Shown one piece after another: positions 13,319 through 24,885 of a stretch of 64,000 nt of DNA. Under the pieces are notes generated by a model. The model was given only the letters and a program-made list of their open reading frames with translations, was not told where the DNA came from and did not search any database. Positions within the stretch are counted from its first letter, which is position 1; each line of letters opens with the position of its first letter. The position numbers and the translations under genes are program-made. The stretch covers positions 96,990,723 to 97,054,722 of the forward strand of contig CM049309.1 of assembly GCA_026874595.1 (NCBI GenBank). Direction: 5' to 3'. The stretch is from Sipunculus nudus. Taxonomy: Eukaryota > Annelida > Sipuncula > Golfingiida > Sipunculidae.

Positions 13319-16300
13319 CAAGGGACCCATGGGTCACGGCGCTCAGCTGATCGCGATTGGACTATAAATGTTTCTTCACTGTGATACTATATCGAGTCGA
13401 TAAAGCTTATATCATGTACATGTTGGGCTATTATAAAGGAATGTAATGTAATATGTGAGTAAATGATAAATGAAATTACCTGACTGATGGATTAATAGAG
13501 TCAAATAAAGTGGTTTAATTTTTATTTATTTAGGAGGGGTTGAAAATTGTGATATATTTGAGCAAATATGAATGTAATGACAGCAGTAATAAGCAGTAGT
13601 AGAATGATGATAAGGCTATTTATTGAAGGATCTAAAGTGTATGGTAGTCTGCAAGCATTCAATTTGACAGATATGATGTTATGATTAACTATGCTGATGA
13701 AGTGATTTATGAATATGTGACTGTATGACACAATATCTCTTTAGTCTGGACAAGGTACATTATTGTGATGCCCACTATGTCTACATATTACACAATATTG
13801 ACATAATTTCTGGCATGTACATAGGTACCTATGGACGAATAGTTATACAAAATATTAAAGTATGAATATATCTGATTCATCTTGTTCTTGCTTACTGAGG
13901 CTGACTTTGGGATGGGGTTTGGAGAAGGGAAAAGTGAGGGCAGCACGAAGGTGGATGTAGAAATATTCTATTGTAATGTTTTTCATTTATATAAGAATAT
14001 GAAAAGCTAAGAGGAAAGGGGCCCTCCTACTTGGTTATAGTAAAGTTCTAAATATATGATTGCAAACTAATACTCTGACAAGACTGTCATGAAGAAAAAC
14101 AGTAAAAGTTTTGAGATACTGTGTTGCATACGAAAATTTACAGATGGACAGGCAAGTGGACAGAAAGGACTAATACCTTTATTTCACTTTCAAGAGAATA
14201 ATGCATTTAAGTTTATATATAATCCTATTTTTTTAAGCAGATCCACTTTTTCCATTAAGAAGATTTTATCTGAATCATTTTTTTATTTACAGGTTTATAA
14301 ATTTTTAATTAAAAAACCTGAAAATATAAGTTAAAATATTAGAATTGTTGCAAAAGTTGCAATCATTATATATACAGAGTAAAAACATTGGGTCATATTA
14401 TGCATACACATATATTTTATTATTTTTAAATCATAAAAGTTTTAACTGATTTTAAAAGAAAATAATGCCACAACATGGCATCTACAAGAATATTCCTTGA
14501 ATCACAATTAAAATGTTTTGCACATTGGAGTTTTCAGGACATGCTTAATTTTATTCACCAAAATAAAATAAAAGTAAATTTGATAAAATAAAACATATTT
14601 CCAAATAAAGTATACACACTGTTGGTTGAATGAGGGACAAACAATATCATTGTGCTAATTGATATCCCAGTTTTAATTAATTACTGGAATTAATAGTCAA
14701 TTTCACACCTGGTGAAGTTTTTACTCTTCTGAAGTAAGGAATTACTTATCTCATGAACATCCACACTTTCACAGCAATACACCACTTTGTGGACACAATT
14801 AAATGTACACTTTAATCATTGTAACCCTGGTGGTTCAATACAAAATCTAAAATGTAGCATGTCCAAGAATAAAATAAAATACAGAAAAATTATAACATTC
14901 ATCTAGTTTATGCACCTGCTGGGGGGGGGGAATGAGTGCAGGGCAGAGGGGAAGCCTGCTAGTAGTGGCCAAGCTGGGCCAAGGTAAGCTGCCTGGGGTG
15001 GGTTACATAATGCAAGTGAAGGCTGTACTACTAGGTGGGCTAGATGTAAACAACACTTGACATGATGTTTGAAAACACGAATAAAAGCTATTCATTCCAA
15101 TCAATTTCTTTTGAATGTTCAGATTTTAAAAGATTAAATCCTTATGCATATATGCTGGGAAAATTAAATCAACAGTGCCAAAGTTGGACAAAATTTAAGG
15201 TATTGATTTTTTATTTATGCTAATAACTTGAAAAATTTGCAAAATTCAGATCTAATTTTGGGTAAACAATTGAATCTTGATTAAATAAAGTTATATTCCT
15301 GAAAAAAAGTCTCTAGGTTCAGCAATTCTCATGTTAGGGGAGTAAATATATTTCCTGATTTTTTTTAAAAATTGCATTATTTTTTGGCCCATAACTTCAA
15401 AATAATACCCAATACTGACCTAATTTTTGGTATGTTCTTAGAAAATGTATAAAAGAATGTGAATACTAAATATAATGAAAAACAGATCAGTGGTTTTGAT
15501 ATTAGGCAGCCTTGAAGTGTAACAATGGCTTTTTTTTAAGGAAAACGGAGTTTTTTTTCTTAATATCTCGAAAGAACAAAGTCCTAATGACCCAATTTTC
15601 GGTATGGTAGGAGATTTTGGGGACATCTAAATTTATGTCAACAGCCGGGGGAGCATAGAGATGTGGACTGATTGACCTACAGTCATCAAAGTGGACTGCT
15701 TGACAATGTAAGGGAATACAAGAGCCTCCAAAAAAATTCACTAACTAGCCTAATTTTGCAGCTTCTTTTTTCAAATTTCAGATTTTAACAGATTAAATCC
15801 TTATGTATACATGCTGTGAAAATTTAAATCCACAGTACTTACAGGAAAAAAACGTGCCATGGCCAAAGTTGGGCAAAATTTAAGGTACCAATTTTATATT
15901 TTTGCCAATATTTAAAAAAATTTAACAAATTTTGATCTAATTTTTGGTATACAATTAAATTTTGATTAATTAAAGTTGTATTACTCGAAAAAAAGTCTCT
16001 ACCTTTAACACTTTTGGTCTTAAGTGACCAAATATCTTCCTGATTTTTTTACAAAGTCCATTATGTTTGGGCCCATAACTTTTTTAAATTATATAATACT
16101 GACTTAATATCTAGCATGTACATAGCAACTATATAGAAGAATATTTATGGTAAATATGAATAAAACCAGATGAGTGGTTTTGATATTAGGCAGTCCTGAA
16201 GTGTGAAAATAGATTTCTAATAAAAAATTGAGGTTTTTCCTTAATATCTCAAAGGAACAAAGTCCTATTGACCCAATTTTTGGCATGGTAGGAGATTTTG

Positions 16301-16484
16301 GGGACATCTAACTGTATGCCGAAATTCAGATTCGTAGGTCCAACGGTGTCGAAACGTGCCAGTCTTACGGACGGACATCCAGACGGACAGACATCCAGAC
16401 GGACGGCCGGACGGACAGACAGGCGGACGGACGACGGACAATGGACCATGACTATAGCTCAGATGACTTATAGTCAGCTGAGCT
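13319..16484 (-). mobile_element. Family A non-autonomous element (3.2 kb, Helitron-like ends)
   Basis: Read on the minus strand the head hairpin (AGCTCAGCTGAC and GTCATCTGAGCT) is at 16453-16484, followed by a leader of CCGTCCG repeats. The tail (GATCAGCTGAGCGCCGTGACC, the palindrome GACCCATGGGTC, then CTTG) ends at 13319 against an A-run (plus strand AAAACAAG). The body contains a tandem duplication of about 670 bp: the GAGATTTTGGGGACATCTAA segment occurs near 15611 and near 16291. An inverted, related copy lies at 52029-53851. ORFs of 60-80 codons inside are repeated non-coding sequence. Confidence 0.8.
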
Positions 16485-17220
16485 AAAAAATCATGATTTT
16501 TCTACTTTTTAAATAAACTTTTATCAATTTAAATTAACAATTAATAAATTAATAATTTCCACTAAATTAACATTTTTGAAAAACCAATCAGTCCACTTTC
16601 TTACTAAAACAGCTGGAAAGTTTAAAATGACCTGTACAGGCGACTGGTTGTAAAATCAACTGTTAATTTTGAAGTATATTATATGGTCAGTTGAAATACA
16701 AAGCTTACAGCAAATACAGAAAAGTTCAGGCAAATGAAAATAGCCATGAAATAAGCAATATCAAGGTTCATCAGGGTCACCCAGTCAGAAAATAAGCAAA
16801 GTCCTTTTTATTTAAAATATCACTGAAATCAGCTTTAAGATAGGATCTATCTGTTGTCAGTCATTGAAAAAACCCCTCAGAAACACAAAATAAAAATTAC
16901 TATATAAAAAATCTGGTAAAAATATACCCATAAGAAATTTAATCAAATATATCAAATGAGGTAAAACTTTACCCCTCAGAAATGTAAACAATTGCAAGGT
17001 GGGAAAAAATCAAGCTAATATAAACAAATATATCAGACGTAAGTATATATTGATGAACATCATTTCAGAATGTTTTGCAACAAGGTTCGTACATCTGTCA
17101 CTTGATAAACGCTTCGGAGCCCTTAAAATAGCGGTATAACGTGGTAGCGGTATATAACGCGGTATTTGCCACCCAGTAAACAACACACAGGTGCTCAGTG
17201 CTATTTTTAACATTTCCATC
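16485..17220. other. AT-rich unassigned sequence
   Basis: No gene is visible. It ends in a small set of GCGGTATA-like repeats at about 17130-17165. Confidence 0.4.
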
Positions 17221-17223
17221 GCG

Positions 17224-17353
17224 TGAGTATTTGATTTAGAGTTTATTTGCATATGACAACCTGACAGGGCTTCAACGCGATTGGCGAGTATTTGATTGAG
17301 AGGTAAGAGTTTATTTGCATATGACGACCTGACAGGGCTTCAACGCGATTGGC
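17224..17353 (+). promoter_or_regulatory. Duplicated octamer plus CCAAT-type promoter module
   Basis: A 45-bp segment is repeated at 17241-17285 and 17309-17353 with a single A/G difference. Each copy has the octamer ATTTGCAT (in TTATTTGCATATGAC) and ends in GATTGGC, an inverted CCAAT box. A GTATTTGATT piece precedes both. A GC box (CCCCGCCC) follows at about 17362 and an ATGGCGG motif at about 17448. Octamer, CCAAT and GC boxes together are typical of polymerase II promoters, including histone and snRNA genes. No gene product is identified downstream: the ATG at 17448 opens only 23 codons. Confidence 0.4.
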
Positions 17354-17554
17354 AAAAAGAGACCCCGCCCAGCAGCCCTAAGGGAGCCACTCAGAGATTC
17401 ATAGTATACTACACCCATGCGCGTTAAGTTTCATTCATGTGATTTCATGGCGGAAAATTGTCCGTGTGCAACAATTCCTGTGCTCTCAAATGCGATGCTA
17501 CAAGCATACACACAGTGATACACAGGTTTTCCAAATTATCGAAAGTAGCTGATT

Positions 17555-17938
17555 TCATCCAGAATTTCCATAATCACAACCTCGTAGTAACAGGTTCATA
17601 GCCATTTTAACAAAGAGATTTAAATAAGTCGACTTTTCCGCCTTCGGCCTTATGATTCCTTGTTTACAGAGGATTTTCCATGCAATGTCAAGAATGTCAC
17701 AATAGTTCAATTGTGACCCTGCGTTGAGATGGCATCCGAAACTGAGATCGGCAGAACCATTCAAAAGCCAGACTTTTTCTGACACCTTGTGGAAAATATT
17801 GCAGTCCCTGCTGATATAATATATAACAGTCAGCACCTTTAATGTTTTCGAACGTGAGCGGTCCATCATTACAAGAAGAACATAACAACTGAAATCGGGT
17901 AAGATCGTGATGAAACGTGAAAGTATGAAGGAGAACAT
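17555..17938 (-). CDS. Hypothetical ORF of 127 codons, doubtful
   Basis: An ATG-initiated minus-strand ORF, overlapping a shorter one in another frame at 17697-17888. The predicted protein has a hydrophobic start and segments such as LDIAWKILCKQG, but I recognise no domain. The surrounding kilobase is not part of any repeat family seen here, so a gene exon is possible. The overlapping open frame keeps confidence low. Confidence 0.2.
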   Translation of the reverse strand: MFSFILSRFITILPDFSCYVLLVMMDRSRSKTLKVLTVIYYISRDCNIFHKVSEKVWLLNGSADLSFGCHLNAGSQLNYCDILDIAWKILCKQGIIRPKAEKSTYLNLFVKMAMNLLLRGCDYGNSG

Positions 17939-19139
17939 TTGAACGGTTTGACTTGAGGAAGATCTCCGACGAAAATCTTTTTTATCTCCGCAGATCCTTG
18001 GATTTTAGATGATCATGAGAAAGACAAGGGAAATGTTTCGAACAAGGGAAATATTTCACTAACCATGGGCACGGCAAAATGCGGCGTCTTAAAAAATGAC
18101 CGACTCTGTCGTGTGGGTCGCATTTTGTAGGAGGTGACTGGGAGTTCATTTTTTTAGGGGATTTATATCACGACTCATGGACACATTTTATAACAACGGC
18201 AAAAAAAAACGACATGGACACTTGTATTTATTTTCCAAATTGTCACAACTTAGGGTTGGCGGGTCTCAGAAACGAAAAATTAAATAAGTATGGCCTAAGG
18301 TTTAAATACAACTCAGTAATAACTTACAGATGGCAAAAGTAGAGGGTGAGGCGCTCTCTCTCTCCATTGCAGGCAAAGCCAGGGGCATGGTGTCACTCCA
18401 CTACGCATGAAACACAATACCCTATACAATAATCCCCGTAAATGTAGGCTGGTAAAGTTATCCAATTACATACTCCAATGCAGTGTAGGTAATCCAAGAG
18501 TAAATGTTAATATTTCAGTATAAAATCCCATTGGAGCGTTAACAAATCACTGCTAAGGCTGACATGAGAGCTGACCACCCTGAGAACAGACTGAGCAACA
18601 CTGATTTGACACGCTCTGCGCTTAAGGTGGATGGTGACCGTCCGAGCCGTATCCACATGGTCAGCCCTGCATAGGCAGTTATCGCCTAGTGCTACATCGC
18701 TGTTACAAGCCAGCAGACAAACCCCGCTTACATAAGCGAGATACGCAGCTAACCTGGGCACCTGCAGTGTGACTGACCCCCACGGAACCATAGTCACTAC
18801 AATAGTACACAGGCGTAAAGCATTATACAGGACTGTCATCAAATGCAAGATGTCTACTGGGCTGTTAATGCTTCAATTCTCTCTGGACAAATAAATCAGT
18901 TAATGATGTTACAGGTGCTTCAAGCATTCCAGAATGGTTATTTTTTATTACAGGCATTTTGACATACAACACAATGTGAACATTGGTATGCGAAAACCAG
19001 AGGAAATATTTTTTTTTAATTTCCTTTCTAAGAGTAACAGATCGTATTGTGCTATATATAACCCCAGTTAGCCCTTTGGTGGGCCGGCGACGCAACAGAA
19101 ACCTGAAACCTGTTGCGTCACCGTCGGTGGCTGACCTGT
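17939..19139. other. Unassigned sequence
   Basis: No repeat family or recognisable protein. A minus-strand ORF at 18507-18848 (113 codons) has no recognisable domain and is not called as a gene. Confidence 0.35.
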
Positions 19140-19575
19140 TATATGGGAGCAAATTACATGTTCCATTAGCTTGCATACTATGCAAGTTAATAATACCAGC
19201 GGGTGTGTTGCATTAAGGTGACTTAAGTCATGTAGGTGACTTAAGCCCAGGGGCATCTGTGTGTCACCATGGTAACCATTATGACGTCACAATTGTAATC
19301 ATGGTATTTAGGCCCCCAACTGGGCTTAAGTCCAGTAAAATGTTATTGCAACAGGCCCCTGGTCTATAATTTGCTGAATTGTTTCTTGCACCTTTTTTAA
19401 ATACTGGCGTTATCCAAGCGTCTTTCCTTGCTTTTGGTAGCATGCCACTGGACAGTGACTGATGATTTAAAAGTGTTACAACTGAAAATATTTCAGTTGC
19501 AAGCCCTTTCAATAAGCGTGTAGGTCCCGAAGCCTTATTTTGGTTTAAATTGTTTAAAAAATTGAGGATACCCGG
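19140..19575 (-). pseudogene. LINE reverse transcriptase N-terminal fragment, split by a MITE
   Basis: Minus-strand frames read LNFLNNLNQNKASGPTRLLK, then WITPVFKKGARNNSANYRP, and after an interruption LLTCIVCKLMEHVICSHI. Those are the start of a non-LTR reverse transcriptase (the KASGPDGI, FKKG and NYRPxSL-type motifs). The break falls immediately after NYRP, where 158 bp of foreign sequence are inserted (19201-19358). The D of GPDGI and several residues after it are missing, so part of the fragment is deleted. It is a different fragment from the one at 12.3-12.7 kb and covers an earlier part of the enzyme. Confidence 0.85.
19201..19358. mobile_element. 158-bp MITE inserted in the LINE fragment
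   Basis: The ends are imperfect inverted repeats: GGGTGTGTTGCATTAA at 19201 against GGGCCTGTTGCAATAA read from 19358 on the minus strand, with a GACTTAAG subterminal pair. The interior includes TGACGTCA. Removing the segment rejoins the LINE reading (NYRP to LLTCIVCKL) to within one base of frame. A clear target duplication was not found, so the superfamily is not assigned. Confidence 0.7.
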
Positions 19576-20232
19576 TTCTGTAACATGCAAGGGCTCAATA
19601 GGTGGTCACTGCGGACCCTCCAGTCAAGTATCCGCTGTATCTCTTAATCTTGTACCAGTACATACTAACTGGGCGCACCTTTCAAACGAAAATGCTAGTT
19701 ATCATCTGCATAGAAGATGGGCATGAGTCGAGTTGTAGGCACGAGAAGAACGAAGGATTAAACAAGTTACCCAGTCACTCACCTGGCCAAACTTGTTTAC
19801 GTCTACTTGGTTGCTAGAGCAAAACAGTACGCCCGTTGATACAGTAATTTTCACACCTGTCCAGCAGAGGGCGTCACGCTCCGTCTGAAGCAATCGTGAC
19901 ATCAGAAACTGGACATGGAAAAGTTTAATAATAAAAGCCTACTCTGAAAAAAAGGCAGCGGGACCGTTCAGGTAGGTCGACCGGATCAGAATCATTTTAA
20001 TTATATATCATTAATTATTACATCTTTAGATTGTTTGTTTTGAGTGAATAATATATTAAGATTTCATTCTCATTGAATATACACTATTACAGATAACCGG
20101 ATCTAAGTTACGGCTTCTAGATTGCGGCTGTATAAACTATATACATGTGTCTTAGGCGTAGCCGCAGGTCGAGAGGCCGGGGGCAAGGGTAAAGCTGACA
20201 TAACTTGGTCATTAAGAGTTGACCATTAACCA

Positions 20233-20237
20233 GTAAG
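20233..20237. repeat. Candidate 5-bp target duplication GTAAG of the 7.9-kb hAT (left copy)
   Basis: GTAAG directly abuts the CAG start of the inverted repeat. The matching copy is at 28112-28116. The wider 8-bp windows do not match. Confidence 0.6.
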
Positions 20238-21235
20238 CAGGGGCGGATCCAGAAATTTTGAAAAGGGGGGGGGGGGGCCGTGTCCTGGATGTAGGTATGG
20301 GGGGGGGGGAGGATATATAAAAGTAACAAAATTAAAGGACGTCATTGATGCGTTTATTCTCCTGCAGTAAAAAGTAGAATGAAACCATGGCAATAAAATA
20401 AGTTTCCAGAGGCCACAACGAGCAAGAATTAAAATGACTGCTCTCAACAACTTGAAAAAATAATAATATATCCACAGTCCCTTTCATGTTTACTTGCCTG
20501 AATGTTCTTGATGTGGTATATGAATCCATTTTAATGATTCAAATGTAATTTCACACTTGTCCAAATACTGTTTGTGTTGTTTCTTGACTGAAAAACGGTC
20601 TGGCCTTTTTTTTTTAATTCTATACACCATTTCTATATATAAGGAAAATATGACATTTTCAAATCAGCTGTACATATCCTACTATAGACTCCCAAAGATC
20701 ATCTAGTCAGGTCTATTTGACACATGAACTGGTACTCCATCAATATGTACATGTAGAACTTTGGCTGAATATAATATATCTGGTACATAATTGCCATAAA
20801 AATTGTGTAAAAAGTTTTTATCAATCTATTGTCGATATCTTTGACACATTTTCTTAATATCCATGGTACTGATATCTGCCTGACAAATTTTACTTGTCGA
20901 GAACTCTGCCTTGGACAACTACCTTTGTGTATCAAAGTTGTAGAATTATATTCTTGGAGCACTAGCTGTTTACCCATGTTAACTCTTGGGCGAAGATAAC
21001 CTAAAGATAATCTTAACCTGTCAGATTAACTTCTTAACATTCACATAATAGAATAAAATGACCAAAATTTGTAATCATTGTTCCCTTGAATACAAAATTC
21101 ACTAAAATATTAAAATATTATCTGCAGGTGACCACTGCAAAAAAAAGTTTCATAAAATTAAGTAAAGGAAATCACTTGCATATTATTATTATAAGATAAG
21201 CTGTAGCTCATCATGACAGCATTGTTATTGATTAG

Positions 21236-21297
21236 CATATATATATATGTTTATATATATATATATAGATATATATATATATATATATATATATTCT
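21236..21297. repeat. TA microsatellite
   Basis: Mostly (TA)n with a few interruptions, just downstream of the transposase remnant. Confidence 0.95.
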
Positions 21298-22727
21298 GTT
21301 ATTCCCTTATTCTGTTCTAACAGGTGGGTGTATAATTTTCACAGTTTCAGTTAAGTATAACAGAAAACATATAATTCTCCCTTTCTTTTCAAGATTGCCA
21401 TGTTTTTTCTTAGTCTGTTATGCTAATTTTATACATCACATTAATGTAACACTAAGCTTAATTCTAGTTGTCATCCATGGGATTCAGAAGGGTCATGCGT
21501 CTTGGTTTCTTGTTAGCATAGATGTCTACAATTTTTTCATAGTCAAAGGGAATGTCCCTGTGTATGTAGAGCATCATGAGGGCATTCAGCCGCTCTTCCC
21601 CCATGGTTGTGCGCTGAAAGGTCTTAATATATCTCAAGGAAGCGTGTGCCCTCTCAACAGCTGAGGAAGTCACTGGTACCAGCAAAACTAGTTTCAAAAT
21701 TGCGGTGACATTAGGAAACTGTTTGGCATTGATGACAGCCAGTGTCCCAGATGTTGTTGCTTGCAGTTCAGGTTGGTTGTGCCACAACCTCCTCCACAGA
21801 CGCATCTCCTGGTTAAAGGTGTCATGTGCAGGCAAATCTTCTTTGTAATACGAATATATCGGTTCTTGTTTTTCCTCCGTCAGGGCCTCTAGGTTTGCAG
21901 GCAACACATACAGGGCACCGATGGCATGGACATTGACTTTTCAAATCTTGTTTCAAGTTGTAGGATAAGTCCATCCAAGTATGGAATAAAACTGTTCTTC
22001 TCCAGTAAACGTCTGGAGTATATCCTTCGTGGTTTGTCCTCATTGTCTGCCGCCCACATCTTCTTGGTATGCCTATTTGGACCTGTGCACTGCTCCCCAT
22101 TGCTTGTGATTTGGCCATAATAATAGCAAACTCTTTTTCAACGTTTCAGCGAATATCTTTCATCTCTTTAAGAATTAGTTGAATTTCTTCATATGCATGT
22201 ACTATTTCCATGCTTCTGCCTAAAAGCATTGTAGCCAATGCTGCTGTAAATCCGAACAGATATTTGGCACATTGAAAAGAAACGATGAACGAAGAAGAAG
22301 TTATTTGTGCAGCAGCCCATTGGCTTCTGTGATGGTTTTTGAGTCCCTTTTCGTCTTGTTGGCATCGTTGTCTCTGATTATCTCTAAGCAATCCAGTAAA
22401 GGTGGATAAACCTCTTCAAAATCAAATAGAGACGTATGGCGCTCTACTCAACGAGTCTCACAAAGAACTTTTACTTTCAAGGTAGAAATTTTAGCGCTTG
22501 GTCCTGCATCAGAGTTGTGATGGTCAATACATTCCTCCAGCATTGACTGCCGTTTGGGGGAATATTTGTAAAAAATTGCCACTTCTTTGATGGCAGACAA
22601 CATACAATGAATGTCACATACTGAACATGACTTAGACAAGGCTAAGTTCAGATCATGGCTGGTGCAGTGGAAATATGGGGCTCTAGGTGCATGGGCCATA
22701 AACCTTGCAGCACAGCCCCTCTGTTCA

Positions 22728-22735
22728 CCTGCTAT
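22728..22735. repeat. 8-bp target site duplication CCTGCTAT (left copy)
   Basis: CCTGCTAT directly precedes CAGACATGGGG and recurs exactly at 24878-24885 directly after CCCCATGTCTG. On the transposase strand this is ATAGCAGG, within the codons for the IAG that follows YDGAGN. Confidence 0.95.
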
Positions 22736-24448
22736 CAGACATGGGGTAATAGTAATAAGTAATAGTAATAGTAATAGACTATTACAGCTTTTTCCATGTA
22801 ATAGTAATAGTAATAGTAATAGACTCAAAAATTTTAGCTGTAATAGTAATAGTAATAGAAACAGAAGGCAAAGTAATAGAGTAATACATATTACTTTCTA
22901 TTACTTCCTGTGAGCCTCTTGATCATGAAGCATATCAGCAAATAATGCTGATCGAACACACTCAATTCTTGTCCAGCAATTGCCCAGGAAGTGCCTTTTG
23001 TTGAGACAAGCATGGGCCAGCTGCCACACTGCTGGTGACCACTGGTGCTTATTACATAAGAGTACTGGACAGAGCAGGTCACAGCCAAATAGGTAACCTG
23101 GCACAATCTGACCTTTGATTAGTAAACCATGGATAAACAGAGGAATGTTTGATGTTATGAGACAGATAAATTGTGTATTATTATATTGACATGTACATCT
23201 TATCTCACATCCATCAATCCATATGCATATTCTGAAACGTACCTAGATTTATTTTCACAAGCCAGTTTGCATTTTAATCATACAGATTGCAGTAACACAC
23301 ATTTAAGAAAAATAGAATATGGAACCAGATGTAGTTGCAGTGCAGACCCAAAATGTTCATGATAAGCTTATGGTGTTTTCACTACCCATAACATATGGAA
23401 GCCTACAATGCTATATAAACTCATACCAGTACTACAGTCACTTTGATAAAGTCATACTGCAGGCACATGTATTATCTATTTAATTTATATAAATATTCTT
23501 TTAAAATAATTCTTTTAATACTTGTCTGTTATTTCATAGTACCAATTTTGCAGACCTTCATTCCGTATCTAAAATTATGTTAATTTATATTTTGAAAATT
23601 AAATGAAGAATTTTTTTAAGATATTAATTTATTTGATTATATAATATGAGAATATAAGTAACTGTTAATATTTTGTTATTTAATATCTGAAATTTTGATA
23701 TCAAATAATTAGATCCTGTTATGTACAAAATTTAAAGTATAAGATTGTTGAATACCAAATTAATTGTGAAAGTGATATAAATAATATTTTATTTGTTTTG
23801 TAAAATTGATATAAGTTTAAATCACTCTCCATATTCCTAAATTATCCTATGCTGGTTTTGCTGCAATAAAGAAGGGCATGCCTGAAGAATAAAAGCCATG
23901 CATGCTACCATTATTGTAAAGTTTACCCCCTCTCTGTTCACTCTCAAGATGTACTATGTGATAAAATAAAACATGGCATCATATCCAAATGAACATATAT
24001 ACACTTGAGAAGATGGGGTACTTTTGTCTCTTTTGTTTAGAATCTGTCGTGAATCTTGATGTGAACAGTAGAAACAGGACACAGCCCTACCAAAATTCCC
24101 CTCCTGATACATACATAAAGGACTAAATTGTCAGCTTTGATACTAAATATTAATATGACATAATCATGAATAATTCCTTTGGAGACCATTTTTAGTTACA
24201 CTGAAAACTTTATTTATTAATTATGCGAAAGAAGATTAAATCTTAACAGAAGTCAGTACTTTAAAATAAATTTATGTGAAATATATATGAAAATAATAAA
24301 AAATGTACAAGTATGCATATAATTATAAATCAATATTTTACATATGCCAGGGGCTTTACAATGGGTTGCTTTTAAATTACATGTATTCAAGAGTTCATAC
24401 AATTATCTTATAATTTCGACTTGAAACGCCCTAATAATCATTGAGGTT

Positions 24449-24517
<69 letters not shown>

Positions 24518-24877
24518 AGAATTAAAGAAGCTGAAATAATTAAGATCTCCAGTATCATTAGGCTTATTGTTAATGACAGACACAGTATAAGAAAATTGTG
24601 CAGGTAACTGGATGATATAGGTGCTTCTAATATTAATATATAATATAAAAATGTTATTGCAGTGCTAGTTTATAGCACTCAAGGCTGCGCAAAGTGTAGA
24701 ATCCTCCCATCAGTTTATGTAATAGTAATAGTAATAGTAATAGATACCCCAGTAATAGTAATAGTAATAGTAATAGAAGATAAAATGTGGTAATAGTAAT
24801 AGTAATAGTAATATCAGAAATTGAAAGTAATAGTAATAGTAATAGTAATAGAACAACTGTAATAGACCCCATGTCTG
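22736..24877. mobile_element. Non-autonomous hAT-like element with TAATAG-repeat ends, copy 1 (2142 bp)
   Basis: Ends CAGACATGGGGT and its exact reverse complement ACCCCATGTCTG-type end, with an exact 8-bp duplication, are diagnostic of hAT-type transposition. Blocks of TAATAG hexamers lie at both ends (22746-22870 and 24720-24868) in inverted arrangement, so the termini can pair over a long stretch. The interior is AT-rich and non-coding, with a TA microsatellite at 24452-24513. ORFs reading poly-Leu or Ser-Asn are just the hexamers. It interrupts the hAT transposase. A second copy, inverted relative to this one, spans 28904-41385. Confidence 0.92.
24452..24513. repeat. TA microsatellite
   Basis: About 62 bp of uninterrupted (TA)n inside the non-autonomous element. 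The second copy of the element has a T-run at the equivalent place (39651-39662). Confidence 0.95.
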
Positions 24878-24885
24878 CCTGCTAT
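24878..24885. repeat. 8-bp target site duplication CCTGCTAT (right copy)
   Basis: Exact match to 22728-22735, directly outside the right terminal repeat. Confidence 0.95.

Noticed and set aside
18507-18848. 113-codon minus-strand ORF
   Set aside because: No recognisable domain, no splice or promoter context, and length within chance expectation for the region.
22448-24872. ORFs reading poly-Leu, Ser-Asn or Ile-Thr runs
   Set aside because: They are translations of the TAATAG/CTATTA hexamer blocks and extend into real sequence only by chance.
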